DNA of 64,000 nucleotides from Holothuria scabra. Lineage: Eukaryota; Echinodermata; Holothuroidea; Aspidochirotida; Holothuriidae. The position numbers were made by a program, and so were the translations under genes. Numbering within the stretch: the first letter of the stretch is position 1; each line of letters opens with the position of its first letter. Of this stretch, positions 1-10,393 are shown one piece after another. The notes beneath the pieces are model-generated. The model did no database searches. It was not told the DNA's origin and saw only the letters and a list, made by a program, of their open reading frames with translations. The stretch is taken from contig CM074180.1 in NCBI GenBank assembly GCA_037179385.1, positions 30,857,455 through 30,921,454 on the forward strand, given 5' to 3'.

Positions 1-149
1 GGTAGGGTGAGTTGCATGGTCCAAAGTTGTCCCCCCAACACTTCCCTTAAGGCCCCAAGACACTCATAAACTAACACAGCTCAACTACTACAAAATCGGG
101 AAACTTCTATGCTATTGCCCCCCGGACAGTCAGGTCTGGTTACGCCACT
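1..149. mobile_element. Right end of a hAT-like repeat, cut by window edge
   Basis: The stretch ends in GGTTACGCCACTG at 137-149. This matches the CTACGCCACTG right terminus seen at 3604, 17248 and 17880, which reads CAGTGGCGTAG on the other strand, the typical start of a hAT-type terminal inverted repeat. The left end would lie outside the window, so no target duplication can be checked. Confidence 0.4.
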
Positions 150-1990
150 GACCTAGATGACTTTAAATCCCCAGTAATTACAACACCCACATCTTTCTCG
201 AAGGTGACAAATTTACTTAAAACACTACCATTCATGTTCTAATCATAGCTAAAACTTTTAGGACCTAAATGAAGGACCAGTGGCGGAGCTGCCATATGGT
301 CAGGGGGGTCGGTCGCCCCCCCCCCCGACGGACAAAAATCGTCTGTAGGCGCCCTTTTTAGTTTTTTAACATACTTTACTCTTGCACCATTTTTGGCAAA
401 AGACATAATTTAATAGCTTGGTTTTAAAACCGAGATAACAAAATGCTCAAACAGCCACCAGTAACTGTACTATCTGCACTTTATTCTGATGAAAAGGGTC
501 ATTTTCTGTAATATAGGGATAGGTTTGCCGAAACGTATCTTCATGCTTTATACGCACTAATGTGCTAAGTTCATTGCTTCCACATCAAGCGTGATTATAA
601 ATACACAGACTGACATTGAATTAACCCCCCCCCCCCCCCCGACCAATAAAAGATGATGCAAAGGGCGCAACAATAATTGTAGCGCAAATAGACCTCTTGT
701 TGTAGGGAATAATTGTCAACATAGACAATAAAAAGAGTTGATAAAGATACCAAAATAGCTTGCACAACATTTTTCAAAATCATTTGAAGGGAACATTCAA
801 GTTAAAATAAAATAAAACTTTTATCATAGTGGTAATGGTTTTAATGAGCAGTTTCCCTTTTGCTTTTCTTCAAGTGACCATTCTCTTGATAAATGGTTAT
901 TTCTGACACTGCGCGATAATCCCATGACAATGCTTATTTCTGTACTTCCGTGGTCTCAAAAGCAGAAAATTGCATCAAATAACTTTAAGTTTAGGCGACT
1001 TTTATTTATTATGAATTCGGTACCTAGAGAGCCAGGCAGACCTTTTGTCTTGGCTATTTCTTTAAATGTACTTAATTAATGGCTATTTCAGAGTGGTCAC
1101 ATGATGTAAATTATGTCAATTAATGTTTCTTCTTGTACTTCTCTTGATTTCCAGTTGCCAAAAATGTACACCTAATGGTGATTAATTTCCATAACTTTTT
1201 CCCTCCGTAAGGTTGCTTACTATTTATAAAATAAAAAACCTGAAAAAACGAGGAAAACATAAGGAAAAAGATGAAAAATAACATCAACATTTCTTAACAG
1301 TTCACTCAGTGTTTCCCTATTTATATGCGGGTAAACAGGCTTTAAAAATGTCATCTCCAGCGATCTGAGAGGCATTTTGGGGAAAAAATTTTCTTGCGCC
1401 CTGCGCCAACTCATGGTGGCACTGAGCTTTTCCCCCTTAAAGAATTTAATCCACCCCCTTGAATTTTCTTCCGCGGAGGTCCATGGATAGGAAATTTAAA
1501 CATTTTAATACAAAAACATGCTGAGGAGAAATGTCAAAGTAGTCTTCTACCAGGTCAGTAGGTGCGGAAAACTAATGGAAAGTCTGAAAGGCCGTGGCTT
1601 TTGTAAACTGTCTTTCATAGAAATCCAAATATTCCTCAATGAAAGCTCTTGATATTTTGCCTAAAAAGGACAACAAACTTTGGGAAACTTTTGAAATGTA
1701 ATCGGAAAGTGTCAGTTCGTACCTTAGATGACATATGTAGCAACAATAATTCCTAGTCGTCGTGCAATCTAGCTTCTCCGAGAAGCAGTTTATAGTTTGG
1801 TTTCACCGAACGGCTCTTTGCCAGAGAGTCGGGTCGATTAAAGTAAAAGCAATCATTCTCAGATTTGCTACCAAAATATGAAGGAAGCTCAGATTCTTCA
1901 TTAATCCCCCAACTCTTTAAATTTCCTTACAGGAAACCCAAAATCCAAAGCTTTCTGCAATACAAGCTCCATATCTACATATATTTATTT
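150..1990. other. Intergenic sequence with repeat debris
   Basis: No gene is recognised. A hAT-like left end (CAGTGGCGGAGCT) starts at 278, followed by C-rich runs at about 316-329 and 625-640. A copy of a dispersed module with the core AAAATTTTCTTGCGCCCTG lies at about 1355-1425. It recurs at 3088-3176, 3420-3508, 3708-3778, 4140-4190 and 16930-16975. The short ORFs here have no recognisable domain. Confidence 0.5.
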
Positions 1991-3604
1991 CAGTGGGGTA
2001 GCCAAGGGGTGCCTAGGCCCCCCCCAAATTTTCTTCAGGCCCCCCCCCCCTCAGATTTTTGCGTCCTGATAAAGTAATTGAAAAAAATAAAATGTTTGAA
2101 CGGAAATAAACTTTGAAGTATTTCCTTCAAAACAGTAAATAAATAAAATGTGTAAAAATTAAAAAAAAACAAAAAACATGGATGAATGTGTGTAAAACAC
2201 GTTTTGTGCGCACGTATGAAATCAAGTAATAACTTCAAAATGCCTCCTTTCAATAAATTAGATACCGTTTGTGATCTGCACTGTCGTTTATTGCTTTTCA
2301 CTTCGAAGATGAAACGAAAGTCTCGACGACAAACTTTAATGTGACTTTGTTAGGTTAAGGTCCTTTCTGCCTTTTGGATGGCTGATTGATTTACTGAAAA
2401 TAAGGCAATCGTACACTGGAGACCACTCTTACACGACCATTCCTATACTTTATTATACACAAAATATGCCGTAAGCAGGTAATGGTGAGGTACTGCCTTC
2501 GGATAATTCTTCCCTTCCATCCTTAACAAGTAGGCCTATGTCGTCACCTACTCCTGCCCATGACAAGTGCCACTGTAGGACGATTTTTTTCGACAAGTCC
2601 TCTTTTTACTAGTTGGCACTGGCGTTCGGGGATTTGTAAAATGTCCACAAGGTCCGGATTTCATGTGTTTCCCACATGATCCATACTTCTGCTTTACGGT
2701 TAAATTATTTTGAGAGATTTATTCGTAGTATTTTATTTTTGATTACGTAATGTACCGATGAACAAATACTGCACCATTTTGCACATGTTTCTTTGGTAGT
2801 ATGTATGTCTCTTGTAAAATCTCTACAAAGACTAAAAATATTTTGATATTTTTCATGCTCCCCAAAAAGGGAAAATCTTAAAACTTAGGCCTATAATCAG
2901 TTCAAAGTTTTGCCAAACATAGCACCATTTTGCATCTAGGAAATCTAACGCAAAGAAAGTTTCTCAGAGGGGGACACAACTACTTTTGGTTTTCCTGTTA
3001 AAGGGTAAGGTACTGCCTTAGGTAAGCTGAAATCCATTCAAATATTGCCGCATTTGCGGCTGGGTACATCCACTTTAAAACACGTGGGAAGTGCCGTTTC
3101 CGCGCATCTGGAGGAGTTTTAAAGCCCAAAATTTTCTTTTACGCTCTGCACCAATTTATGGTGGCGCTCCGCTTAAATTCAAATATTGCAGCATTTGCGG
3201 TCTACGTCCTTCTGAAGTTTACAATTTTTCCCAAGGGAAAGAGAGATACCGGTTCCCTTTAGTCTCATCCCCCAGGCCACAGATCAGAAGTGCCCAGTTT
3301 TGGGGTCCCTAAAAAGTGTATGTATTACCATTTTTCATAGATTGATTTTTTATTCTCACTATTTGAGAAGTCGCAGACATGAGATTCGTATTTCAAGGCT
3401 GGGTACATCCAGCTTAAAACACATGCTGTTTCCGGCCATCTGGAGGGGTTTTAAAGCCCAAAATTTTCTTGTACGCTCCGCGCCAACTGATGGTGGCCTC
3501 CGCTTAGATAGTCTTGCCGTGCCTGACCCTCGAAGGTACCAGCCCCCCCCCCACTTGTTACCTAGCACCCTCCCCCCCCAAATCCCATCCTGGCTACGCC
3601 ACTG
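1991..3604. mobile_element. Non-autonomous hAT-like element with 8-bp TSD
   Basis: The left end CAGTGGGGTAGCCAAGG (from 1991) and the right end CCTGGCTACGCCACTG (to 3604) form imperfect terminal inverted repeats. The flanks are a perfect 8-bp direct repeat, ATTTATTT, at 1983-1990 and 3605-3612. CAGTG ends plus an 8-bp duplication are the hAT signature. No transposase is visible in the 1614 bp. C/G-runs sit just inside both ends. The right half carries two direct copies of a module of about 130 bp. Confidence 0.75.
3058..3510 (+). repeat. Two direct copies of a ~130-bp module
   Basis: Starting at about 3058 and 3399 the sequence repeats GGCTGGGTACATCCA, then a CATCTGGAGG motif, TTTTAAAGCCCAAAATTTTC, and a stretch ending in GGTGGC and CCGCTT. 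The spacing is about 341 bp. Related single copies lie at about 1355, 3708, 4140 and 16930, so this is a dispersed family and not only a local duplication. Confidence 0.6.
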
Positions 3605-4608
3605 ATTTATTTAAACACGACCCTGACACTTTTAAACACGACCCTGATACAGCAGTGATCACACTTGAAAGAAAAATCTGAAACTTGGCTACTGCTTACC
3701 AGCCCGAGACATGCCATTTCCGGCTGTCCGAGGGGTCGCGATTTTTCAAAATTTTCTTTACGCTCCGTGCCAATTGAAGATAGACTTTCGAGCAAGACTT
3801 CATACTCCAGGCAGGGAACCATTGTCCTATAACCGTACTCAAATGCTCTCATAAACACCTTTCATCAAATACCTTTCAACTCTGTCAGTTGAGTAGTCTG
3901 TGTAGATGGATTCTTTAGTTATTGAAGTGCCAAAATGTTATCAAAAATGTAATGTTGCAGAGCAGTGACGTACCTACATGAGACAGGGGCGATGGAGGCA
4001 GGGGCGATTGTCCCCTGCCTCGAAAAAGTGAAAAATTCGAAAATTTGCCATTTGAAACACTAGCCAAATAGAGTGCGGTTTTCCCAACTTTTTCCTCATA
4101 AAATTCTGAATTGTTCATAATAAAAGCTCCATATCTGTAATTATTAGTTTTAAAGGGGCAAAATTTTCCGCGCGCTTTGCGCACCCTTAATTGCAACCCT
4201 TAATGCAGTAAGTGGTCGCTCATAAAGCAGTCAGTGGCAAAATTTTCCGAGCGGCTAAAGTGCCGTTTCCTTTCTAACTTTTCTTCAATATAGGCTTTCA
4301 ATTTTTAAATATTTTGTGTAAAAAGGCAACAAAGTTTAGGGAGCTTTTTGAGTGTCGCAGAGAATCCCAAGTTCGAACTCCCTAGATAATATTATGTAAC
4401 AACAATGATTTTCAGTGGACATGCTGTCTCAGATACATGTTAATAGGAAACGCAGATTCTTCGATATTCCCCCAAATATTCAAATTTTCTTACAGGAAAC
4501 CCTAAATCTAAACTATTTTCTGAAAAATGAATTTCAGACAATTGTGAGAGGGGCTTAAGTAAGAAGGTTAGGAGAATTGGTACTGTTTGGGGTGAGAGAA
4601 CTGGGCCT
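3605..4608. other. Intergenic, repeat fragments
   Basis: It holds another degenerate copy of the AAAATTTTC module (3708-3778, 4140-4190). There is also a hAT-like left end, CAGTGACGTACC, at 3963, for which I could not find a matching right end. The right half of a TTAA-type MITE occupies about 4527-4608, ending GTTTGGGGTGAGAGAACTGG and matching the element at 41552-41847. No gene is recognised. Confidence 0.45.
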
Positions 4609-4612
4609 TTAA

Positions 4613-5390
4613 AGAAATTGTCGAAGATTGGTGGAAGAATACCACGAAAATATTTAAAGACAAATGTACTAAGCTGTAAAGTTTATATATCGAAGATAGG
4701 CAAAATTTGTAGATCAGTAAATAACTTGGTGCAGTATGATCAAGATAACTAGAACCGTATATGAGGCGTTTCAATTTCTTTTGCAACAAACATCATCTGT
4801 TCAGGTATTGAAAATGCGTATTACCCCAAAGAATATTATAATAGGATAAATGAGGATAAACCAGCGCGCAGTACAATGACTTCATGATGTTCTGTGGAAC
4901 AGAAAATAAAATTTTTAAAAATTACCAACCCGTGACCTTTTTAGCTACCTTGGAGCAAATATTATCAAAATTAGCTTTCCAATTTAAATCCTGATCAAGT
5001 AAGACACCGAGAAATTTCACAAACGAGTTTTCACATATTTCCACACCGTTCAGAAAAGATTTCGCTTTGGTTTTGGGGAGTTGGGAAGATGAAAAAAAAA
5101 ACTGGTTTAATCAACATTACGGAAGTGTTTGTTTGCCTGGAATTATGCGTAAATCGTTGTTAATCGTACATTCAAATGACAAAAGATCATTCTTTTTGAA
5201 TAAAATGCTAGTGTCGTCAACATAGAGGCAAAATTTTAGTCTGTGAGTACAGGAGGGAAGGTTATTTATGTAAAGCAGGAAAAGAATCATTGATCCTTGT
5301 GATACAACACATGAAATTACAAGATTTTGTGAGGTTTCAACCCTGGGCACAAAAAACATCTGGTTTTAATCTATAACAATCTATCATTCC
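4613..5390 (-). pseudogene. Non-LTR retrotransposon reverse transcriptase remnant
   Basis: Read on the minus strand, 5359-5117 encodes a reverse-transcriptase core with a degenerate VSQGSMILFLLYINNLP block followed by the catalytic motif YVDDTSILF. Further down (about 5030-4890) a KFLGVLLDQDLNWK-like block and a KVAKKVTGW-like stretch can be read. 4789-4613 resembles the C-terminal thumb of CR1/L2-type elements (LKRLIYGSSYLDHTAPS, then a YKLYSLVHLSLNIF stretch). The blocks are in the expected order but in different frames with stops between them, so it is a dead 5'-truncated copy. No endonuclease is visible. It abuts a TTAA MITE fragment at 4608. The clade (CR1/L2/Jockey-like) is inferred from motif style only. 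Confidence 0.7.
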
Positions 5391-5737
5391 CCCCACAACT
5401 GCATTTGCACATTTTATGAAAGAATGCCAAAGTTTATGGCCACCTCAACTTCTGCACGAAATGAAAATTTTCTGGCCGAAAATACTTCCCAGATAACAAA
5501 TACTTCCTTGATAATCGAAATGGCATTACCGATCCTTTTTATCCGATTTATTTACACCTAACCCCACCTACCTATAAATATCTCTAAAATTTACTTTTTC
5601 TGTAAAAATATATAATTGGCACGTGCCCCCTTCCCCGCTTGTCGGAGTCACTGATTCATCCAGAAAATTCTTAGATGCGCAGAGTCTCACACTACATGAC
5701 ACAAAGCCCCCTCTAAAAATGGCATGTGGACTGTAAT

Positions 5738-6446
5738 CATGGGCGTAGATTTATTTTTTAACTTGGGGGGGGGGGGGGGTTGACCTATGCATGTACACGC
5801 CAAGCGTGCACGGCGAGTGGGAAGCGCGAAGCCCATCCCGGGTAGGACTCAGGAGCCCGCCTTAGGACCCTGGTGGGGCCCACGGACGAAACCTCGTTGT
5901 GGGTACAGGGGGAGGGGAAAACCCCGGGAGCTTCTGGGTTTTAATGCCTCAGCGGTCCCAGGAAGACTGCTTCAATGGGTATATTTCAGAGTTAATGTGC
6001 TTGGGTATTAACGTACCAATATTATACACATTAGTAGCACAAAACTAGGCTTAAACAAGTAGCACTCGAGGACTGAAATTGAACAAGAGCAACACACAAA
6101 TCATATGTTACCGGTCTTGAGTATTTCAGTGGCTATGTGATACGAGCTTAAATGACAGAAACGGAAAATATGTGACTTTCGTGTCGCAAGACAATTTAGA
6201 AATGTAAAAAGTATGGAAACTCTGATGTAACGTACCTATACAGACAGCATCAATTATTACACACGTACTTTAGATGAACACTTATCACGTTTCAGTGGAG
6301 AATATATGTACTTGCCAGCAAAGAAACACCAGCATACACGTATCTGTAGGCTGATCATTGGGGGGCGGGGTGATTACATTGACCATTCCCCAACCCTAGT
6401 CAAATATTGAGGGATATCCCCCATCCCTCCGGGATCTACGTCCATT
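5738..6446. mobile_element. hAT-like MITE with 8-bp TSD (7/8)
   Basis: The left end CATGGGCGTAGATTT and the right end GATCTACGTCCATT are imperfect inverted repeats. The flanking octamers are ACTGTAAT (5730-5737) and ACTGCAAT (6447-6454), one mismatch in eight. A G14-type run follows the left end at about 5766. A GC-rich block at about 5790-5960 resembles 6910-7060. No transposase is present; the 74-codon ORF at 5787-6011 is a by-product of the GC-rich repeat. Confidence 0.55.
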
Positions 6447-7125
6447 ACTGCAATGAAGAACTATGCATGAACTCTGTTTTAAAATGTATTGTTGATACAG
6501 AAAGGGTTTTCCTTTTCATTTGAAGCACACTCTATTCTAAAAGCACAAAATGTACGTGGTTTATTTAAATACAAATTTTACAATAAAAACTGAGCCATTT
6601 TACATCTTCATCTGTTCTGCCTGCAGGAAGTGTTCGATCGGATAATTGATGTTTCAATAGTGTTTCTATAAAGTACCAAAATGCTCCTGATCTGTAGTTT
6701 TCTTGGTCGCACTCAGGTTGTTCCCAGTCTTGTGTTTTACAAGTTACAACGATTCTTATGTGAATTTTCTCTGGCTTTGCTGGAAATTGCCGTGTATTGG
6801 AGGCACCAGGATTTCAAAAGTGGAGGGGAGCTTTGCATAAGGAGCCCAGTGAATGCTGAGCTTTCAGCATTCATCTTTGGGTGAAAAATTAAGCCTTAGG
6901 ATAGGAATATATGGGTTTGCAAGATAGGGTCCAGGACCTGCTAAGGTGCAACATTGGATTCCGTAGCGGAAAATCCTTGGTGGGGGTCCAGGAGGAAAAG
7001 CCCGGAAAGTTCTGAGGTTTAGCATATCTCTTTTTGACAAATTGAATCTGGGGGATAAGTGAATTTTCTTTAGCACAGGGGATCCAGGGCCTGCTAAAAT
7101 AGTCTGTCGTAGGATTCCATGGAAG
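6447..7125. repeat. Degenerate repeat units, target of LTR element
   Basis: Two related units begin at about 6925 and 7079 (GGTCCAGGACCTGCT and GGATCCAGGGCCTGCT). Unit 1 continues through GGATTCC and CCTTGGTGGGGGTCCAGG. Unit 2 is interrupted at 7125 by the LTR retrotransposon and resumes at 16615 with CCTTGGTGGGTCCAGAGG. The first unit is thus an intact paralogue of the occupied site. Nothing else is recognised in 6447-6920. Confidence 0.6.
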
Positions 7126-8553
7126 TGTAACGTATCTGCGGGTGGCTTCGACTCAGGAGAGGTGGCGCCCTGTCAGTTTTAGCACTAGAGTAGTTCTCCC
7201 GCGCTTCCGCGAGCCACGTGACATCCGGCCTGCGAGAAACACATGTGGACATGCTGTGCGCGGCAGATACAGTCTGAGTTGTTGTACCTTGAAGAAGGAA
7301 GGCGAGGAGCAGTGGGAGATCCGTAGTGAGAAATAACTGCCTTGAGACGTTTCCTTTCGGGAAGAACGTTGGGTGAGGAGTTTGCTACATTATTATTAGA
7401 AGTTAAGGATACCTAGTCAGAAGATTTTAAGGGTAAAGCTGTAAAAGTTGTTAATAACCGACTGTAATACTTAGGGTCCCGCCTACGCTGGCTACAATAG
7501 CGTAGGTAACGTGAAGCTTAGGCTGTAAGCCTAGGCCTGCGAGCATATAAGTGTAACACAACAGCTGAAGTTAATGAAACCTCCCAATTACTGCTTTTGT
7601 CTTTGAGGGCTAATGTATGCTACTCGAGAACCTTACCCTGACTAAAATGGTGTAACTGTGGACTAGGATAAGCTTCTAGGACTGGGTGTTGGACTACATC
7701 GTTGAACAACAGCATAAGAGAAGATATTAGGCCGAGATCTAAGGCCATAAGATTCTGGTAAACCCCCAAGACAAATGTTAAGGAATTCCCAACAATAAAC
7801 GGGACATCAACTGCTGATTCCTGCCCCCCTGTACCCAGAGATAGTCCCGGGACACCTGCCTAGGTTGTGAGTATACTGACGATTAGCCGGTGAGCACGCT
7901 CGGGTTGAGCCGGCTGAGTTAATCAGCGTACTGGAGATTGACGGGTGAGCACGCTCAGGTCGAGTCAGCTGGGTTTGTGAGCATACTGAAGATCGGCAAG
8001 TAAGCACGCCCTGGTTGAGCTAGCTTAGGTGGTCAGCGTACTGAAGACTGGCGGAAGAGCACACCCAGGTTGAGCCAGCTTAGGTGGTCAGCGTACAAAA
8101 CATCGGCAGTTGGGCCCGCTGTGGTTGAGCCGGCTGTGTTAGACACAGTAGGGAGCTGCACTGAAGACTGGTGGATGAGCACGCTCGGGTTGAGGCAGCG
8201 GAGTTTGTCAGCATGCTGAAGGACTGGTGATCAGCGAGCTGTGGGGGGATTCGTTGTGTACTGAAGTACGTTTCCAGGTTAACGCCTGCAGTGTGATAGC
8301 TGAGCTGACTTGGAGGTCCAAGTACCATTTCTACATAATTCGTTTAATCATATCGCCATAATCATTTGTATATTTGTAATTCTGACATGTAATTTTAATA
8401 AGAAGGGAACAGATTACTTTTGAACCTTAAATTTGCTGGTTTTTCTCTCCTATTTTCGCATTGTGTCCTCTAATCTCTTCTCACAGTTCTCTTTAGTGTT
8501 TCTTTAACAGAATAAGCCTATCCCTTGGAACTCGACGCGGGGCCCGCGTTACA
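7126..8553 (+). repeat. 5' LTR of gypsy element
   Basis: 1428 bp, TGTAACG...CGTTACA. It holds a weak TATA-like TATAAG at 7546-7551 and a candidate polyadenylation signal AATAAA at 7794-7799. Between about 7866 and 8240 lies an array of degenerate ~55-bp subrepeats. The last 43 nt contain CGCGGG-G-CCCGCG and the left arm of the U5-leader inverted repeat. The exact U3/R/U5 limits cannot be set from sequence alone. Confidence 0.95.
7866..8240 (+). repeat. ~55-bp subrepeat array inside 5' LTR
   Basis: About six to seven degenerate units of 54-57 bp share the cores CAGCGTACTGAAGA and GAGCACGCTCGGGTTGAGC. The unit starts are near 7866, 7923, 7979, 8033, 8088, 8155 and 8209. The same array is in the 3' LTR at about 15922-16296. 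Repeated U3 modules often act as enhancers in LTR elements; that role here is inference. Confidence 0.75.
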
Positions 8554-8582
8554 ACTGGTGGCAGCGGTGGGATAGGCTTATT
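8511..8582 (+). promoter_or_regulatory. U5-leader stem-loop around the primer site
   Basis: AATAAGCCTATCCC (8511-8524, inside the LTR end) is exactly complementary to GGGATAGGCTTATT (8569-8582, in the leader), with a 44-nt loop. The loop contains a further short inverted repeat, CGCGGG/CCCGCG, and most of the primer binding site. The 3' arm overlaps the last five bases of the primer site (8569-8573). This resembles the U5-leader stems that control reverse-transcription initiation in retroviruses. The structure is seen; the function is inferred. Confidence 0.7.
8556..8573 (+). other. Primer binding site, tRNA-Leu
   Basis: TGGTGGCAGCGGTGGGAT starts 2 nt after the LTR. Its complement, ATCCCACCGCTGCCACCA, matches the 3' end plus CCA of an animal tRNA-Leu of the AAG type as I recall that sequence. 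All 18 positions pair. Confidence 0.8.
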
Positions 8583-8611
8583 TCAAAGGAAGCAGTCCTG
8601 AGTACGCAGAA

Positions 8612-9934
8612 ATGGAGACTCCAGCAAGAAGTGGAGAATATTTTGATGATGATTTCAGGAGTCCCAGAGACATGGAGAGAGATTGGATTGTTTCAGATGA
8701 GTGGTGCGAGAACCTGATTGATCTAACACCATCTCAGTATACTGAAGGGAGAGGAAGGGACCTCCTGCGTGAAAGTGCTCTTCCCGAGGAGAGGACCAGC
8801 CCGTCTGGTGAAAACGTCAAATCCCCTGTTCAGTCAGTTAGCAAAGGCAGCCCATGGAGTAACCTGGGTGGAATTCAACAAAGGGCGGAACTGTCACCAA
8901 CCAACCCCTTTAGAAGTGATCTGAAATTAGAATGGTACGAAGGCAGAGAACAGAGCCGGCCTCTTGAGTCCAGAAGACCAAATACTCCACGAGAAGTTTC
9001 CCCCGTAAAACATTACGAGACAGGTCAGATGGAACGGGGTACCAGCAACAATAAGCCAGGACTTTCAGGCATCTATGGGATTCGCCCAGGGATTTACGAT
9101 GGTAGCACTTCGTGGGAGGACTATCAAGTCCAATTTGAGGTAGTTGCTGAACTCCACGGTTGGAGCAAGGGTGTGATGGCGATGTGCTTGGCGGCTAGCC
9201 TCAAGGGAGATGCACGAGCCGTGCTAGCTGATCTGGATGCAGACTCACGTAGGAACTACCCGTTGTTGATCGAAGCATTGTCCCGAAGGTTCAACCCCTC
9301 CCATCAAACTGAGATATTCCGGATACAGTTGAAGAACCGGATAAGAAGGAAAGAAGAAACTCTTCCCCAGCTTGCACTGGAGGTTAGGAGACTAGCCAGG
9401 CGAGCATACCCGTCGGCTCCACCTCAGCTGTTGAAGTTTCTTTCCAAGGATCATTTCCTTGATGCTTTGGATGACCCAGACCTCCGCTTGGCAGTGTATA
9501 AGATGAGACCTGAGACCCTGGAAGATGCCCTGAAAAGCGCCCTTGAAATTGAAGCATTTCACACGGCCGAAAAGCAAAAGAATTTCCAAGGAAAGAGAGT
9601 GGTCCGGGCAACAGAAGGTAAAGTCAGGCAGAGCGAGACTGAGACAAAGGAGCCAACAAGGACTGCAGCAGAGGAGATAATACAATGCCAATTGTCAATG
9701 GCTGAGTTGCAATCAGAACTGAAAGCTATACGGAGTGATCTACAGCTTATGAAGGACGAGAAAAGACAGTATGGCAGTCAAGGAAGACAGGGAAAATGGC
9801 CGCCGAGATCCAAAACATCAAACGGGGAGCCATCGTATACTGAGGAAGGTGGCCCAATATGTTTCAAGTGCAGAAAACCAGGCCATGTGAAGAGGAATTG
9901 CCCAGAAAAAGGTTACTACGGCAAAACAGAGTGA
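8612..9934 (+). CDS. gag: Gag polyprotein of the gypsy element
   Basis: This is the structural capsid and nucleocapsid protein of the retrotransposon, 440 aa, expected to assemble cytoplasmic particles that package the element RNA. The start is the first ATG after the primer site, in a good context (AAATGG). Residues about 145-310 form a helical capsid-like region. Residues about 345-385 are rich in E, L, K and Q and look like a coiled coil. A CCHC zinc knuckle is at 417-430 (C417, C420, H425, C430, spacing CX2CX4HX4C), followed by a basic tail. The ORF is uninterrupted and ends in TGA at 9932-9934. The same frame stays open beyond that stop into the protease, so the stop may be read through or may be a mutation. 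No myristoylation-type N-terminus is seen. Confidence 0.9.
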   Translation: METPARSGEYFDDDFRSPRDMERDWIVSDEWCENLIDLTPSQYTEGRGRDLLRESALPEERTSPSGENVKSPVQSVSKGSPWSNLGGIQQRAELSPTNPFRSDLKLEWYEGREQSRPLESRRPNTPREVSPVKHYETGQMERGTSNNKPGLSGIYGIRPGIYDGSTSWEDYQVQFEVVAELHGWSKGVMAMCLAASLKGDARAVLADLDADSRRNYPLLIEALSRRFNPSHQTEIFRIQLKNRIRRKEETLPQLALEVRRLARRAYPSAPPQLLKFLSKDHFLDALDDPDLRLAVYKMRPETLEDALKSALEIEAFHTAEKQKNFQGKRVVRATEGKVRQSETETKEPTRTAAEEIIQCQLSMAELQSELKAIRSDLQLMKDEKRQYGSQGRQGKWPPRSKTSNGEPSYTEEGGPICFKCRKPGHVKRNCPEKGYYGKTE

Positions 9935-10393
9935 AACGACTTCGGGAAACGGCCAAGAGTCGGAGATGGGGGTCGCTCTTCGACAGTAGATCTTGGACCC
10001 ACTTGCATAGCAGTGCTTAATGGTTTACCCGGACTTGAAAAGGATGGAATTTACCTGAGCTGCAAAGTTGGAGGAAAAGACGTGTCGTCTTTGGTGGATA
10101 CTGGCGCCAACATTTCACTTCTTCATGCGGGTGTGTTTTTCAGTCTTCCCAGCGAGTATAGGCCTCAACTAGAACAGGACGGGTTGTGCATGATACTCGC
10201 TGACGGGAAAAGTGTACCTGTTCATGGCAAAGCAGAGATGGAAATTAAGGTTGGTGGCAGGAAAAGGAGACACATGTTCTGGGTAGCAGATTTAGGTCCG
10301 GATTGTATACTAGGACTAGATTTCCTGAGACAGCATGACTGCGTTATCTATGCGAAAGGGCCAAGTTACAATCGAAGACGACGGGGAGAATGA
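9935..10393 (+). pseudogene. pro: Retroelement aspartic protease segment (frame broken)
   Basis: This is the aspartic protease that would process the Gag-Pol precursor. It lies in the same frame as gag, directly after the gag TGA, with no ATG needed if readthrough occurs. The active-site triad DTG is encoded at 10097-10105, inside LVDTGANISLLH, and the conserved C-terminal ILGLDFL follows, as in dimeric retropepsins. The frame then runs into a stop at 10391-10393, while the continuation towards the reverse transcriptase is in the next frame from about 10350. The shift (a gain of 1 nt or loss of 2 nt) is near 10346-10352. A programmed shift is possible but no obvious slippery heptamer is present, so I treat it as a lesion or sequence error. 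Confidence 0.85.

Noticed and set aside
7807..8328. Minus-strand ORFs in the LTRs, repeated at 15830-16384
   Set aside because: They come from the LTR subrepeats, appear identically in both LTRs and have no domain.
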